Numbered from the stretch's first letter, positions 52,086 to 60,383 are shown. The stretch: DNA of 64,000 nucleotides from Glaciihabitans sp. dw_435 (GCF_018449675.1 NZ_JAAVUZ010000001.1:372001-436000), one strand, 5' to 3'. Program-made: numbers and translations. Notes: a model not told the origin generated them from the sequence alone.

Positions 52086-52817
52086 TCAGGAACCGATGGC
52101 GGCAGTGCCGCCGGACTTCAGCGCCGCGAGGCGGGCTTCGACCTCGGTCTGCTTGTCGATGTTCTCGAGGCTCTCGAACTGCGCGTCGAGGCTGGAGGCC
52201 TGGAGCTCCTGCTGGCCGAGCACCTTGGCTTCCTCGCGGCGGATCTTGTCCTCGAAGCGCCCGAGTTCGCTGGTCGGGTCGAGCAGGTCGATGCTCTTCA
52301 GTGCGTCGTGCACCTGACTCTGCGCCGCGGCCATCTTGGAGCGCGCGACGAGCTCATTGCGCTTCGCGGTCAGCTCGCCGAGCTTGCCGCGCATGGCGTC
52401 GAGGCCCTTCTTCAGCTGGTCGACGACCTGCGTCTGGGAGGCGATGGTGGGCTCGGCGGCCTTGGCCTCTGCCTCGCTCGACATCTGACGGCCGAGGGCC
52501 ACCTTCGCCAGGTTGTCGAACTTGTCGGCGTCACCCGCGTTGCCGGCCGCCCGCAACTGGTCGGCCTTCGCGCTGGCTGCCAGCGCCTTGCGGCCCCAGT
52601 CGGCCGCGTTGTCGACGTCTTCGCGGTAGTCCTGCTCCGTCAGGCGCAGGTTGCCGATCGTCTGGGCGACCGCGCTCTCCGCCTCGGAGATGCTGTTGGT
52701 GTAGTCCCGAACCATCTGGTCGAGCATGAGCTGCGGGTCTTCGGCCGAGTCGAGGAGGGCATTGATGTTTGCCTTCGCGAGTTGGGCGATACGACCGAGG
52801 ATTGACTGCTTTGCCAT
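52086..52817 (-). CDS. pspA: PspA/IM30 family protein
   Basis: A 243-residue protein dominated by coiled-coil alpha helices: LGRIAQLAKANINALLDSAEDPQLMLDQMVRDYTNSISEAESAVAQ, and long later helices (LRAAGNAGDADKF and REEAKVLGQQEL). PspA/IM30 proteins form ESCRT-III-like polymers that protect or remodel membranes under envelope stress. ATG 52817 (MAKQSILGR) is the family start; the extension to 52874 is rejected. The usual pspC or regulator partners are not nearby. Confidence 0.9.
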   Translation of the reverse strand: MAKQSILGRIAQLAKANINALLDSAEDPQLMLDQMVRDYTNSISEAESAVAQTIGNLRLTEQDYREDVDNAADWGRKALAASAKADQLRAAGNAGDADKFDNLAKVALGRQMSSEAEAKAAEPTIASQTQVVDQLKKGLDAMRGKLGELTAKRNELVARSKMAAAQSQVHDALKSIDLLDPTSELGRFEDKIRREEAKVLGQQELQASSLDAQFESLENIDKQTEVEARLAALKSGGTAAIGS

Positions 52818-52925
52818 GCCGCTAGCTTTCCACGAAACCCTGAGTGATAGCCAGCGATTGCGGCCGGATGCCACGAATCGCCGCCACCCCAGACGGTGAC
52901 GGCGATTGTCGTGCGGGAGTTGCGG

Positions 52926-53699
52926 TTACTTCAGGGTGATGTTGGACAGGGGGCCGGTCACCAGCAGTGCGTCCCCGGTGTCGTCGCTGGAGACATCCAT
53001 CGCGGCGGACAGCTGGTACACGCCGGCCGGGGCTGCCGGCAGGTCGTCCCGGAAGCTCTCGGCCGTGTCATCCTCAACCCCACACACCACAGGTGTGAAC
53101 GTGGTCTTGTAGTCCATCGACTCACCGGGAGCCAGGTCGACCTGCACTCCCAGGGCGATTTCGGGTCCGTTGCTGTGCCAGAGCACGATGCCCTTCTGCG
53201 ACAGCGTGACGGTGGGCGTTGGGCCGGTCCATCCCTTCACCGTCGCCGTGCCGGTGTTGGTCAGCGTCACGATGCCGGCGACGCTCTTCGCGCCGACGGC
53301 GGCGTCGGAGAAGTGGGTGGTGAGCACGAGGCCCGAGTCACTGGGGGCGACCTCGGCGAGGGTTCCGCCGCACAGGTTGATGCGCGACGCCGGTGCGCGC
53401 TTCGCGCCGGCGGATGACCCGGTCGGAGCGCCCTCGGCAGTCATCGGTGAGTCCGTCGCCGACACGCTCGAGTCGCTCGCGGTGGACGCGGACCCTCCCG
53501 AGTTGCCGAGGTTGCGCACACCGGTGATCCCGGCGACGCCCACGCCCGCGATCGCCAGGGTAAAGACGGAGCCCACACCGATCTGCGCGGGAAGGCGACG
53601 CCGGCGGCTGCGACGAATGACGCTCTGCGTGTCAATCGAGCCGGTCGTGGAGTCGGACTCCGCGCGGAACAGGTCATGCAGGTTCGGTTCAGCTGGCAT
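52926..53699 (-). CDS. Membrane-anchored extracytoplasmic protein, probable sigma-factor partner
   Basis: A 257-residue protein: about 50 cytoplasmic residues (NLHDLFRAESDSTTGSIDTQ, then RRSRRRR), one membrane helix (IGVGSVFTLAIAGVGVAGITGV) and an extracellular beta-rich domain of about 150 residues with two cysteines (NLCGGTLAEV; TPVVCGVEDD). It overlaps the ECF sigma gene by 11 bp in the same operon. That position and topology are those of anti-sigma factors, but the N terminus has no recognised ASD or ZAS motif. The function is inferred from context only. Confidence 0.6.
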   Translation of the reverse strand: MPAEPNLHDLFRAESDSTTGSIDTQSVIRRSRRRRLPAQIGVGSVFTLAIAGVGVAGITGVRNLGNSGGSASTASDSSVSATDSPMTAEGAPTGSSAGAKRAPASRINLCGGTLAEVAPSDSGLVLTTHFSDAAVGAKSVAGIVTLTNTGTATVKGWTGPTPTVTLSQKGIVLWHSNGPEIALGVQVDLAPGESMDYKTTFTPVVCGVEDDTAESFRDDLPAAPAGVYQLSAAMDVSSDDTGDALLVTGPLSNITLK

Positions 53700-54270
53700 T
53701 GCGTACTCCTGTGGTGTCGGTGGTGGTGTGCGAATCGGTGGAAATTTCTTCGTCGAGGGCATCCTCGGACAGCCGCGTGGCCATCTTCGACAGGCCGTCG
53801 CTCAGGTACCGCTTGACCGTGCCGGAACTGAGCTCGAGGGTCGCGGCGATGTCGTCGACCTTCATGTCCTCGTAGTAGCGGAGCACGAGGCAGGCGCGTT
53901 CGCGGGGCGACAGCTTGCGAAGCTCCTCGTGCAGGTCGAGCGCCAGGTCAGAGCCGTCGGAGGTTGCCGGGGCGATCTCCGTGACGGTCTCGAGGTGAGC
54001 GATCTTGCGCCACCTGCTCGTGCGGCGTCCACGGTCGAGGTAGGTGTTGAGGATGGCGCGGCGCACGTATGCCTCGGCGCTGGCAACGGAAAACCCGTTG
54101 CGCAGGCGCCCGAACGTCTTGACCAGGGCGTCCTGCACCAGGTCTGCCGCGTCATCCTGGCTCCCCGATACGAAGTAGGCGTACCGGGTGAGCGCGTCGC
54201 CACGTTCGGCAACGAGTCGTTCGACGACCTGTTCCCAGCGGGCGTGCGATGCTGCTGTGCTGCTTGACAC
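53689..54270 (-). CDS. ECF RNA polymerase sigma factor (SigE/SigK-like)
   Basis: A 193-residue sigma factor. Region 2: LTRYAYFVSGSQDDAADLVQDALVKTFGRLR. Region 4: LSPRERACLVLRYYEDMKVDDIAATLELSSGTVKRYLSDGLSKM. It falls in the actinobacterial sigma-70 group of the SigE/extracytoplasmic type (54 residues between). GTG 54270 with GGAGGGG eight bases upstream is preferred to ATG 54306. The membrane protein gene overlapping its 3' end is the likely regulator. Stimulus unknown. Confidence 0.88.
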   Translation of the reverse strand: MSSSTAASHARWEQVVERLVAERGDALTRYAYFVSGSQDDAADLVQDALVKTFGRLRNGFSVASAEAYVRRAILNTYLDRGRRTSRWRKIAHLETVTEIAPATSDGSDLALDLHEELRKLSPRERACLVLRYYEDMKVDDIAATLELSSGTVKRYLSDGLSKMATRLSEDALDEEISTDSHTTTDTTGVRNAS

Positions 54271-54350
54271 GGATGTGACCCCTCCTGAAGAGCTTCTAAC
54301 TACCAAGACGCCCGACGCACTCTAAAGGTTGGGGACGTGTGCGGATGCCG

Positions 54351-55442
54351 CTATCCGCCGAGCTGCCGTGCCGCCGCCGCACCCGCATCGCGCAGCCAGC
54401 GCTCGGTGTCGCCCATCGCGGCGGCCCTGCTGCCGGCAAGGGTGGTGAGCGAGGCAGACCAGACGCCGGGATCGGCGGCGAGCGATCCCGCGATGATGCC
54501 GGAACGGACACCGGATGTCGCGGCCAGCGCCAGCACGGACCCCACGACCTTTCCGCCCCTCGACTGCTCATCGAACCTGCCCTCACCGGTCAACACCACG
54601 TCGGCGCCGTCCATCGCGCCGGGGAGCCCGGTCAATTCGCTGATGCGCGCGGCTCCTGGCGTCGTCTGCGCTCCCCACAGCGTCGCGAAACCGAATCCCG
54701 TGCCGCCGGCCGCGCCGGCTCCGGGCGCCTCGGGGTCACCGCCGAGAATGGCGGCGTACCGGGCGAGGGCATCCTCGAGCATCGCGACCTGCGCCGGAGT
54801 CGCTCCCTTTTGGGGACCGAATACGGTGGCCGCACCATGCGGACCGAGCAATGGCGCCGTCACGTCCGTGAGGAGCAACACCCCATCGGGTGGCGCAGGC
54901 GCAAGTTCAGCCGTGGTGACGGTGTGGAGCCGCACGAGCGCGGCGCCACCGTCGGGGAGCGCGGCGCCCGAGGCATCCGCAAATGTGACGCCCAGCGCGC
55001 TCAGGGCGCCCGCACCACCGTCGGTGGACGCCGAACCGCCGAGCGCGATCACCAGCCGGCGCGGTGTCGTTGCCAGAGCTGCCCGAATCACTTCACCGAG
55101 CCCGCGCGTGGAGGCGTTGCCGGGGTCGAGCCGGTGCATCAGGGGCAACCCACTCGACTGTGCGAGTTCGACGACCGCAATGCCTCCCGGCATCTCCAGC
55201 CACCGCCCCGGCGTCGGCTCGCCATCGGGCCCGGTGACCTGCCCGGCGCTATGCCAGGTCGCGGCGGGCACCGCCACCTCGATGGCGTCGAGGGTTCCGT
55301 CGCCGCCGTCGGCCTGGGGCAGGACCACGACCCGGTCGCCCGGGCGAATCCGCGACCATCCTTCGGCGATCGACCGGGCGACACGGGGTGCCGGCAGCGA
55401 TCCCTTGAATGAGTCCGGTGCGATAACGACGGTGTTCTCCAC
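54351..55442 (-). CDS. Glycerate 2-kinase (GlxK/GarK family)
   Basis: A 363-residue kinase that phosphorylates D-glycerate (to 2-phosphoglycerate in most of this family). VVIAPDSFKGSLPAPRVARSIAEGW, LPQADGGDGTLDAIE, IALGGSASTDGGAGALSALG, DVTAPLLGP and GEGRFDEQSRGGKVV are all family marks. GTG 55442 has TATTCT six bases upstream and no ribosome binding site. The frame continues to 55496, but similarity starts at the GTG. No glycolate or tartronate genes are in view. Confidence 0.9.
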   Translation of the reverse strand: MENTVVIAPDSFKGSLPAPRVARSIAEGWSRIRPGDRVVVLPQADGGDGTLDAIEVAVPAATWHSAGQVTGPDGEPTPGRWLEMPGGIAVVELAQSSGLPLMHRLDPGNASTRGLGEVIRAALATTPRRLVIALGGSASTDGGAGALSALGVTFADASGAALPDGGAALVRLHTVTTAELAPAPPDGVLLLTDVTAPLLGPHGAATVFGPQKGATPAQVAMLEDALARYAAILGGDPEAPGAGAAGGTGFGFATLWGAQTTPGAARISELTGLPGAMDGADVVLTGEGRFDEQSRGGKVVGSVLALAATSGVRSGIIAGSLAADPGVWSASLTTLAGSRAAAMGDTERWLRDAGAAAARQLGG

Positions 55443-55503
55443 GCGCTCAGAATAACGAGAGGGGGGCTTGAGCGACCAGACGAGGCGCAGTAACACTGAT
55501 GAG

Positions 55504-55863
55504 GTGAAGCGTATTTTTTACGCCAGCGGCTCCGTGATTACCGGTGACACGTTGGCAGAGGCCATCGTTCGATACGCCGAGGTGCTCTCGCAGAGGGACA
55601 GCTCGGACACCATCGATATTCCCATTTCGCTCGACTCCGGTGACGTCGGGCGCGCGCAGTTGCTCATCGGGCCGGCCAGCCAACTGGTCATCGTGCCCGA
55701 GGAAGGCACGTTCGTCGAGGTCGAAGACGACCTCACGATTGCGGAGCTCGCGCGGCGCGCGGCGCTGTTGGCGAGTCCTCACCCGCAGCACCAGCAGGGA
55801 CCGGATGCGCTCATCAGCGACTACGCCAACGACTTCAGCGACGGAACGGACGCCGCTACCTGA
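55504..55863 (+). CDS. Conserved protein of unknown function
   Basis: A 119-residue protein I do not recognise. It opens KRIFYASGSVITGDTLAEAIVRYAEVLS, has a central beta-rich stretch with VGRAQLLIGPASQLVIVPEEG, and an acidic, disordered end (DYANDFSDGTDAAT). The GTG at 55504 is preferred; the open frame starts earlier at a TTG (55468). TAACAC lies near the right place for a leaderless -10. The neighbour downstream (55909-56238) may be co-transcribed, 45 bp away. Confidence 0.6.
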   Translation: MKRIFYASGSVITGDTLAEAIVRYAEVLSQRDSSDTIDIPISLDSGDVGRAQLLIGPASQLVIVPEEGTFVEVEDDLTIAELARRAALLASPHPQHQQGPDALISDYANDFSDGTDAAT

Positions 55864-55908
55864 AGCGGTGTCCGCTTCGCCGTCGGGCTACAGAAAGGAC
55901 GGATGTCA

Positions 55909-56238
55909 GTGGGAAAACTTCTGTACGGCGAATCCAAGCTGGAAATCGAGTTCGATGACCGGGTTCTTGCCCATCTCCATCTCGTCATTTCCGCCAAACT
56001 CCGCCGTCACGAAGGTTTCTTCTTCTCCTGGAAAGACGACCCGACCGTGGGTAACGGCCGCAGCAGCATCTGGATCGAAAAGTCGATTCCCCTCTATTTC
56101 GTCTTCTCGTCGCCTGTCCGGCACGCCATCAACAAGGACTGGCTGGAGCAGTTGTCCGTGTCAGCGAACCAGACACAGGGGCTGTACCTCATCGATGAAC
56201 CCGGGCGCACGACACCCCAGCCGAAATCGCACGTCTAG
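55909..56238 (+). CDS. DUF7882-like small protein (often misnamed DNA ligase)
   Basis: A 109-residue protein: GKLLYGESKLEIEFDDRVLAHLHLVISAKLRRHEGFFFSW, then SSIWIEKSIPLYFVFSS and INKDWLEQLSVSAN. This pattern is a small family common in Microbacteriaceae that databases sometimes call ATP-dependent DNA ligase; it has no ligase motifs. The function is unknown. GTG 55909 lies nine bases after AAAGGA; ATG 55903 is only three bases after it and is less likely. Confidence 0.7.
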   Translation: MGKLLYGESKLEIEFDDRVLAHLHLVISAKLRRHEGFFFSWKDDPTVGNGRSSIWIEKSIPLYFVFSSPVRHAINKDWLEQLSVSANQTQGLYLIDEPGRTTPQPKSHV

Positions 56239-56248
56239 CCCGTGATGC

Positions 56249-56743
56249 TCACTCGACCGGAGCCGTCTGCAGCACGGTTTCGAGGCGGGCGGATGCCTCG
56301 GCGTCGCTGCTGTCCGCGGCCAGCGCCAGCTCGGCGACGAGCACCTGCTGCGCCTTCAGCAGCATCCTCTTCTCGCCGGCGGACACGCCGCCCTGTTGCT
56401 CCCGCCGCCAGAGGTCCCGCACCACCTCGGCGACGCGGTACACATCGCCGCTCGCCATTTTCTCGGTGTTCGCCTTGAAACGTCGTGACCAATTGCCCGG
56501 CTCTTCGACGATCTCCGCCCGCAACACCCCGAACACCGCCTCGATGCCCGCCTCGTCGATGACGTCACGCATGCCCACGAGCTCGGCGCTCTCGGTCGGC
56601 AGACTGATGACCAGATCGCTCGCGTGCACCCGGAGCGTAATGAAGGTCTTCTCGACACCCTTCACCGCACGGTCCTGAACTCTCGTTATGGTGACCGCGC
56701 CGTGGTGCGGATACACGAGAGTTTCTCCCACTTCGAAGTTCAT
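56249..56743 (-). CDS. CarD-family transcriptional regulator
   Basis: A 164-residue protein that binds RNA polymerase beta subunit and stabilises open promoter complexes. N-terminal RID: FEVGETLVYPHHGAVTITRVQDRAVKGVEKTFITLRV; C-terminal domain with NWSRRFKANTEKMASGDVYRVAEVVRDLWRRE. The usual neighbours ispD/ispF are absent, so this may be a second CarD paralogue in the genome. The message start has only GAAGG about ten bases before ATG. Convergent with the DUF7882-like gene. Confidence 0.9.
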   Translation of the reverse strand: MNFEVGETLVYPHHGAVTITRVQDRAVKGVEKTFITLRVHASDLVISLPTESAELVGMRDVIDEAGIEAVFGVLRAEIVEEPGNWSRRFKANTEKMASGDVYRVAEVVRDLWRREQQGGVSAGEKRMLLKAQQVLVAELALAADSSDAEASARLETVLQTAPVE

Positions 56744-56892
56744 TGTCGGGCGCCTTCAATCCATCGAACTGAGCGGACCCGCGCGGGTCGTGCAGCGACG
56801 GTATCAGTCACCGCGAATGCGACGACAGGCGTTGTATCCGGAGGCAGCGTCCGACAGAGTGGTAGCGCATTCGCCATCCGAGGAGCCCGCCC

Positions 56893-57303
56893 GTGTCCGT
56901 GTCATCCCCATCCCTGTCCGGCTTCGACGCGCTGGGCGACGAGCGTTTTGTGTCGCTCACCACGTTTCGCAAGACCGGCGAGGCCGTCTCCACGCCCGTC
57001 TGGATCGCCCGCGACGGCGACGCCCTCGTCGTGACGACGCCCGAGGAGAGCGGCAAGGTCAAGCGCATCCGCAACGGAGGCCACGTCGAGCTCCGCCCCT
57101 GTGGCCGGATGGGAAAGGTCGACGACGGCGCCGTGTCCGTGACTGCCGAGGCAATAATTCTTGCGGATGACCCGAGCCGCGAGCGCATCACGGCGATCAT
57201 CCGCCGTAAGTATGGGCTCGAGTACCGCATCACGATGTTCATCGAACGCCTGGCGGCGAAGCGGCAGAAACCGCGCGTCATCCTGCGGATTACACAGCCC
57301 TGA
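56893..57303 (+). CDS. PPOX-class F420-dependent oxidoreductase family protein
   Basis: A 136-residue split-barrel flavin/F420-binding protein: LGDERFVSLTTFRKTGEAVSTPVWIARDGDALVVTT, then GKVKRIRNGGHVELRPCGRMG. This matches the Rv2991/Rv2074-like F420-binding PPOX family. The substrate is unknown. GTG 56893 with AGGAG seven bases upstream is a clear start. The gene stands 6 bp from the convergent methyltransferase gene. Confidence 0.82.
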   Translation: MSVSSPSLSGFDALGDERFVSLTTFRKTGEAVSTPVWIARDGDALVVTTPEESGKVKRIRNGGHVELRPCGRMGKVDDGAVSVTAEAIILADDPSRERITAIIRRKYGLEYRITMFIERLAAKRQKPRVILRITQP

Positions 57304-57309
57304 GCCGGT

Positions 57310-58098
57310 CTACACAGCCCTGAGCCCCACCACCACGGTGGCGTCCCCCTCGTCCGACGCGACGATGCGGGCAACAAGGCCGCCGCGGGTGAACAGCTCT
57401 GCCGCGGAATCCGCCTGGCGATCACTCACCTCAATCAGCAGGTGTCCGCCCGGAGCGAGCCACTCGCACGCATGCGCGGCAATCTCGCGATGCACGTCCA
57501 GCCCGTCGAAGCCCCCGTCGAGCGTGACGCGGGCCTCGTGGTCACGTGCCTCCGGCGGCATGAGCGCGATTTCTGCGGTCGGAACGTAGGGGGCGTTCGC
57601 GACGAGCACGGTCACGCGGCCCGCAAGGTCCGGCGGAAGGGCGTCGAAGAGATTGCCCAGGACGACCAGTCCACGGTCGCCCACATTGCGACGGGCCACG
57701 GCGACCGAGTCGGGGTCGATGTCGGACGCGACGAGTTCAATGTCTCGGTGGCTCGCGGCCAGCACCGCACCGACGGCGCCGGAACCACAACACAGGTCGA
57801 GCACGACGCCACCCCGGGTGAGGAGCCCGCCGGCGACGTCCACGAGAAATTCCGTGCGGTGCCGCGGCACAAAAACGCCGGGAGCGACGACCATCCGTGT
57901 GCCGCAGAACTCGGCCCAGCCGACGATGTATTCCAGCGGTTCCCCGGCTTCCCGGCGGGCGATCATCGCGTGCAGGTCTTCGTCCGTCGTCGCCTCGGCA
58001 CGGAGCAGGTCGGCTTCGTCTTCCGCGAAGACGCAGCCGGCGGCGCGCAGACGGGCGATCGCGGTGTCCCGGGAAAGAGGCGTGGCTGGACCGGTCGT
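57310..58098 (-). CDS. PrmC-related protein N5-glutamine methyltransferase-like; start codon ACG?
   Basis: Similarity covers 262 residues: LRAAGCVFAEDEADLLRAEA, then PLEYIVGWAEFCGTRMVVAPGVFVPRHRTE, VVLDLCCGSGAVGAVLA (SAM site) and LVANAPYVPTAEIALMP (NAPY in place of NPPY). This is the actinobacterial PrmC-related branch with unknown substrate. The in-frame ATG at 57964-57966 would drop about 44 conserved N-terminal residues. Upstream there is no ATG, GTG or TTG in frame, but an ACG at 58096-58098 lies seven bases after AAGGA. Either ACG is used, or a start codon was lost. Confidence 0.75.
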   Translation of the reverse strand, partial: TTGPATPLSRDTAIARLRAAGCVFAEDEADLLRAEATTDEDLHAMIARREAGEPLEYIVGWAEFCGTRMVVAPGVFVPRHRTEFLVDVAGGLLTRGGVVLDLCCGSGAVGAVLAASHRDIELVASDIDPDSVAVARRNVGDRGLVVLGNLFDALPPDLAGRVTVLVANAPYVPTAEIALMPPEARDHEARVTLDGGFDGLDVHREIAAHACEWLAPGGHLLIEVSDRQADSAAELFTRGGLVARIVASDEGDATVVVGLRAV

Positions 58099-58220
58099 GA
58101 GAGTGTCCTTCGTGGTGGGTGTGGCGCCATGCTACGCGGATGCGCCGCGAGGGTGCATCGCCGCCGACGAATAGCATGGGTGTCCCCCCACCCCTCACTT
58201 CCCGTTCAAAGGCACCATCC

Positions 58221-58613
58221 GTGCGATCCGCAGCCTCCCGTTCCCGCCGCATTTCCGGTGCCGGTGCGGCCAGCTACCTCGCGATCGTCGTTCTTCTGGT
58301 CGTCTACGGCGTCATCCTCGCCCACAGAGCGCTGCCGATCTGGGTCGCCGGCGTCTACATCGTGGCGAGCGTGGTGTGCTTCGTCCTCTACGCGATGGAC
58401 AAGTCAGCGGCCGTTGCCGGGCGCAGACGCATCAGCGAGAAAACGTTGCACCTGGTCGCGATGGCCGGTGGATGGCCCGGGGCGATCGTCGCTCAACAGA
58501 CGCTGCGACACAAGACCGTGAAGCGGAGCTTCCGGTGGGTCTTCTGGATCACCGTCGCCGTCAACCTGCTGGTGCTGGTCGCGCTCGGGTGGCCGCTGGT
58601 CCCTGTGCCGTAG
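58221..58613 (+). CDS. DUF1294 membrane protein
   Basis: A 130-residue protein with three hydrophobic segments and the family end: LYAMDKSAAVAGRRRISEKTLHLVAMAGGWPGAIVAQQTLRHKTVKRSFRWVFW. Function unknown. GTG 58221 (VRSAASRSRR) with AAAGG eight bases upstream is chosen over the upstream in-frame ATGs (58119, 58176). Short DUF1294 proteins in other bacteria may be fused to cold-shock domains; this one is not. Confidence 0.82.
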   Translation: MRSAASRSRRISGAGAASYLAIVVLLVVYGVILAHRALPIWVAGVYIVASVVCFVLYAMDKSAAVAGRRRISEKTLHLVAMAGGWPGAIVAQQTLRHKTVKRSFRWVFWITVAVNLLVLVALGWPLVPVP

Positions 58614-58639
58614 TCCCGGCGTGGGAATGCCGGCAGGCG

Positions 58640-58996
58640 TCAGCGCGCGACGTTCGTGCGGTTCGCGGCACGACGCCGTGCCCGGTACAGGCGCCAGCGG
58701 GCCGCCGTGCGGTGCACGATGCGCTTGAGGAAGGCGTTGAACCGTCGGGCGGCGGCAAATTCGGTTCCGAGAACGGCGAAGCCGAGGAACACGATGAGCC
58801 ATCCCGGCCCCGGGAGCGGGATCAGCACCACACCGACCAACACGATGGCAACGCCGATGACGGCGACGATCGCGCGATATACGAAACGGGTGCGGGGGTA
58901 GTGCTCGAGACGGGCGCGGGTGGACGATAACCACCGGATCAGCGGATGACGCGGGGTGGAGTCATCCCGAACCTTACGTGCCGCTGCAATCGTCAT
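58640..58996 (-). CDS. PGPGW transmembrane-motif protein
   Basis: A 118-residue protein with two membrane segments around GVVLIPLPGPGWLIVFLGF, the PGPGW motif of a small family of unknown function found in actinobacteria. The C terminus is Arg-rich (RIVHRTAARWRLYRARRR) and probably cytoplasmic. TAGATT is six bases before the ATG (leaderless style). Confidence 0.82.
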   Translation of the reverse strand: MTIAAARKVRDDSTPRHPLIRWLSSTRARLEHYPRTRFVYRAIVAVIGVAIVLVGVVLIPLPGPGWLIVFLGFAVLGTEFAAARRFNAFLKRIVHRTAARWRLYRARRRAANRTNVAR

Positions 58997-59076
58997 TTCA
59001 TGAATCTAGAAGCTGCGGCTGGGAAAGACCACCATGTCCCTCCCGAAACGCCTGGGGCTTGTGTTTTAGACGGACA

Positions 59077-59451
59077 TCAGTTGATGAACAGGGCCCACAA
59101 CAGGGCGAGGTAGATCAGCACAAAGATCGCGGGCGTGAGCAGGCGCACCACATTGATCCACGGACGTTCGGCGGCGATCCGGCTGCTGAGCGGGCCGGTT
59201 CCCGGAACCGTGCTCACCTCGTCGGCGATGGCCAGCGCCTCGTTCGCCGAGGAGACCTGGGCGACGGCGCCGAGAATGCCCGATGCCAGCAGAATTCCGG
59301 CGGCCGCGAGCTTGATCGGCACACTCGCGTGTCCGAGCCCCGCCATCAGCAAGGCGACGGAGACGATAAGAAGGAAGGTGGGTGCCAGCTGCGAGACGAT
59401 CACGTGCTGCCGGGCCTTCGACCAGAGCGACTGCAGTTCGAATTCGGTCAT
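59077..59451 (-). CDS. Small membrane protein, unknown function
   Basis: A 124-residue hypothetical protein with three hydrophobic segments (about 22-38, 46-66, 103-121). Between the second and third lies a soluble loop with SSANEALAIADEVSTVPGTG. No family recognised. GGGGG precedes ATG by 5 bases. Stands alone between the PGPGW gene and the SRPBCC gene. Confidence 0.6.
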   Translation of the reverse strand: MTEFELQSLWSKARQHVIVSQLAPTFLLIVSVALLMAGLGHASVPIKLAAAGILLASGILGAVAQVSSANEALAIADEVSTVPGTGPLSSRIAAERPWINVVRLLTPAIFVLIYLALLWALFIN

Positions 59452-59666
59452 CGGAACCCCCGGGTGTGCGCATTGACGATTACGGTCATCCTCACCCTAC
59501 GTCCGGCCCGCCCTGCGCCCAAGGGCCACGCCAACCAATCGGGCCCGGTGCCTTGCCCACACCGGCTCGACGATGGAAGCTGGTAGCGACGCCACTTGAG
59601 AAGAAGGACGCGTGCGGGCGCATCTCCCGCAGATACCGTGTCCTCCACCGTGGGAGGCAATCAATC

Positions 59667-60383
59667 GTGGTCGAGTCGGACGCATCACTCAGGGAATTCA
59701 CGCTGGTGCGGATAGTGGATGCGCCGCCAAAACTAGTCTTCAAGGCGTGGACCAATCCCGCCGACCTGCAGTGGTTCTTCAACGACGGGCTGCCGGCGGA
59801 CGAGCCGATCGAACTCGAACTGTGGGTGGGCGGCACCTGGCGCCAAAAGATGGTCCTGGACGCCGAGACCGACTACGTCACCGGGGGCGTCTACCTCGAG
59901 ATTGTTCCGTTCGAGAGGCTGTCGTTCATCTGGGGCGCCGTGGACGGCTGGCCGAAGATCGACCTGCACGACCTGCGGGAGGACATCGTGATCACCCTGA
60001 CGTTCATGGAGGTGGGGGACGCGACGGAACTGACGCTGACGCTGCGTCTTGCCGAGTACATCTCCGAGGATCGGGTGGGCGAGTGGCTCGCGAGTGGTAT
60101 CCGCGAGGGCTGGAGCCGCACTCTCGACCGTCTGGTCACGAGCTTCAACCCGGAGCGAGGCACCCGGGCACCTGTTGTGTGTGGGCGGGTGCTCTGCGAC
60201 ACTGGATGCGTTCTTGTCCCCGAGGTTAGGCAATCCGGTGAAGATTCTCGACGGTTTCACGCCGCGTTCCGCGCGCTGACTCTCGTCGACCGCCCCATTC
60301 CCGGGCGTTGCAGGTCAGTGCGTCCACTGACTACCCGGGAGACGCATGTCCACCTTCAAGAACTCACCCATTTCCCTCACTGA
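59667..60383 (+). CDS. SRPBCC/AHSA1-like protein with an atypical C-terminal run-on
   Basis: The N-terminal part of about 155 residues is an SRPBCC/Activator-of-Hsp90-homology-like ligand-binding fold: LREFTLVRIVDAPPKLVFKAWTNPADLQWFFNDG, then GGTWRQKMV and LDRLVTSFNP. GTG 59667 has GGGAGG nine bases upstream. After SFNPERGT the frame stays open for about 80 more codons of non-conserved Arg/Val/Pro-rich sequence, and reaches into the ABC-F gene by 38 bp. Normal family members stop near residue 155, so a stop codon may have been lost or the tail is extra. Confidence 0.7.
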   Translation: MVESDASLREFTLVRIVDAPPKLVFKAWTNPADLQWFFNDGLPADEPIELELWVGGTWRQKMVLDAETDYVTGGVYLEIVPFERLSFIWGAVDGWPKIDLHDLREDIVITLTFMEVGDATELTLTLRLAEYISEDRVGEWLASGIREGWSRTLDRLVTSFNPERGTRAPVVCGRVLCDTGCVLVPEVRQSGEDSRRFHAAFRALTLVDRPIPGRCRSVRPLTTRETHVHLQELTHFPH

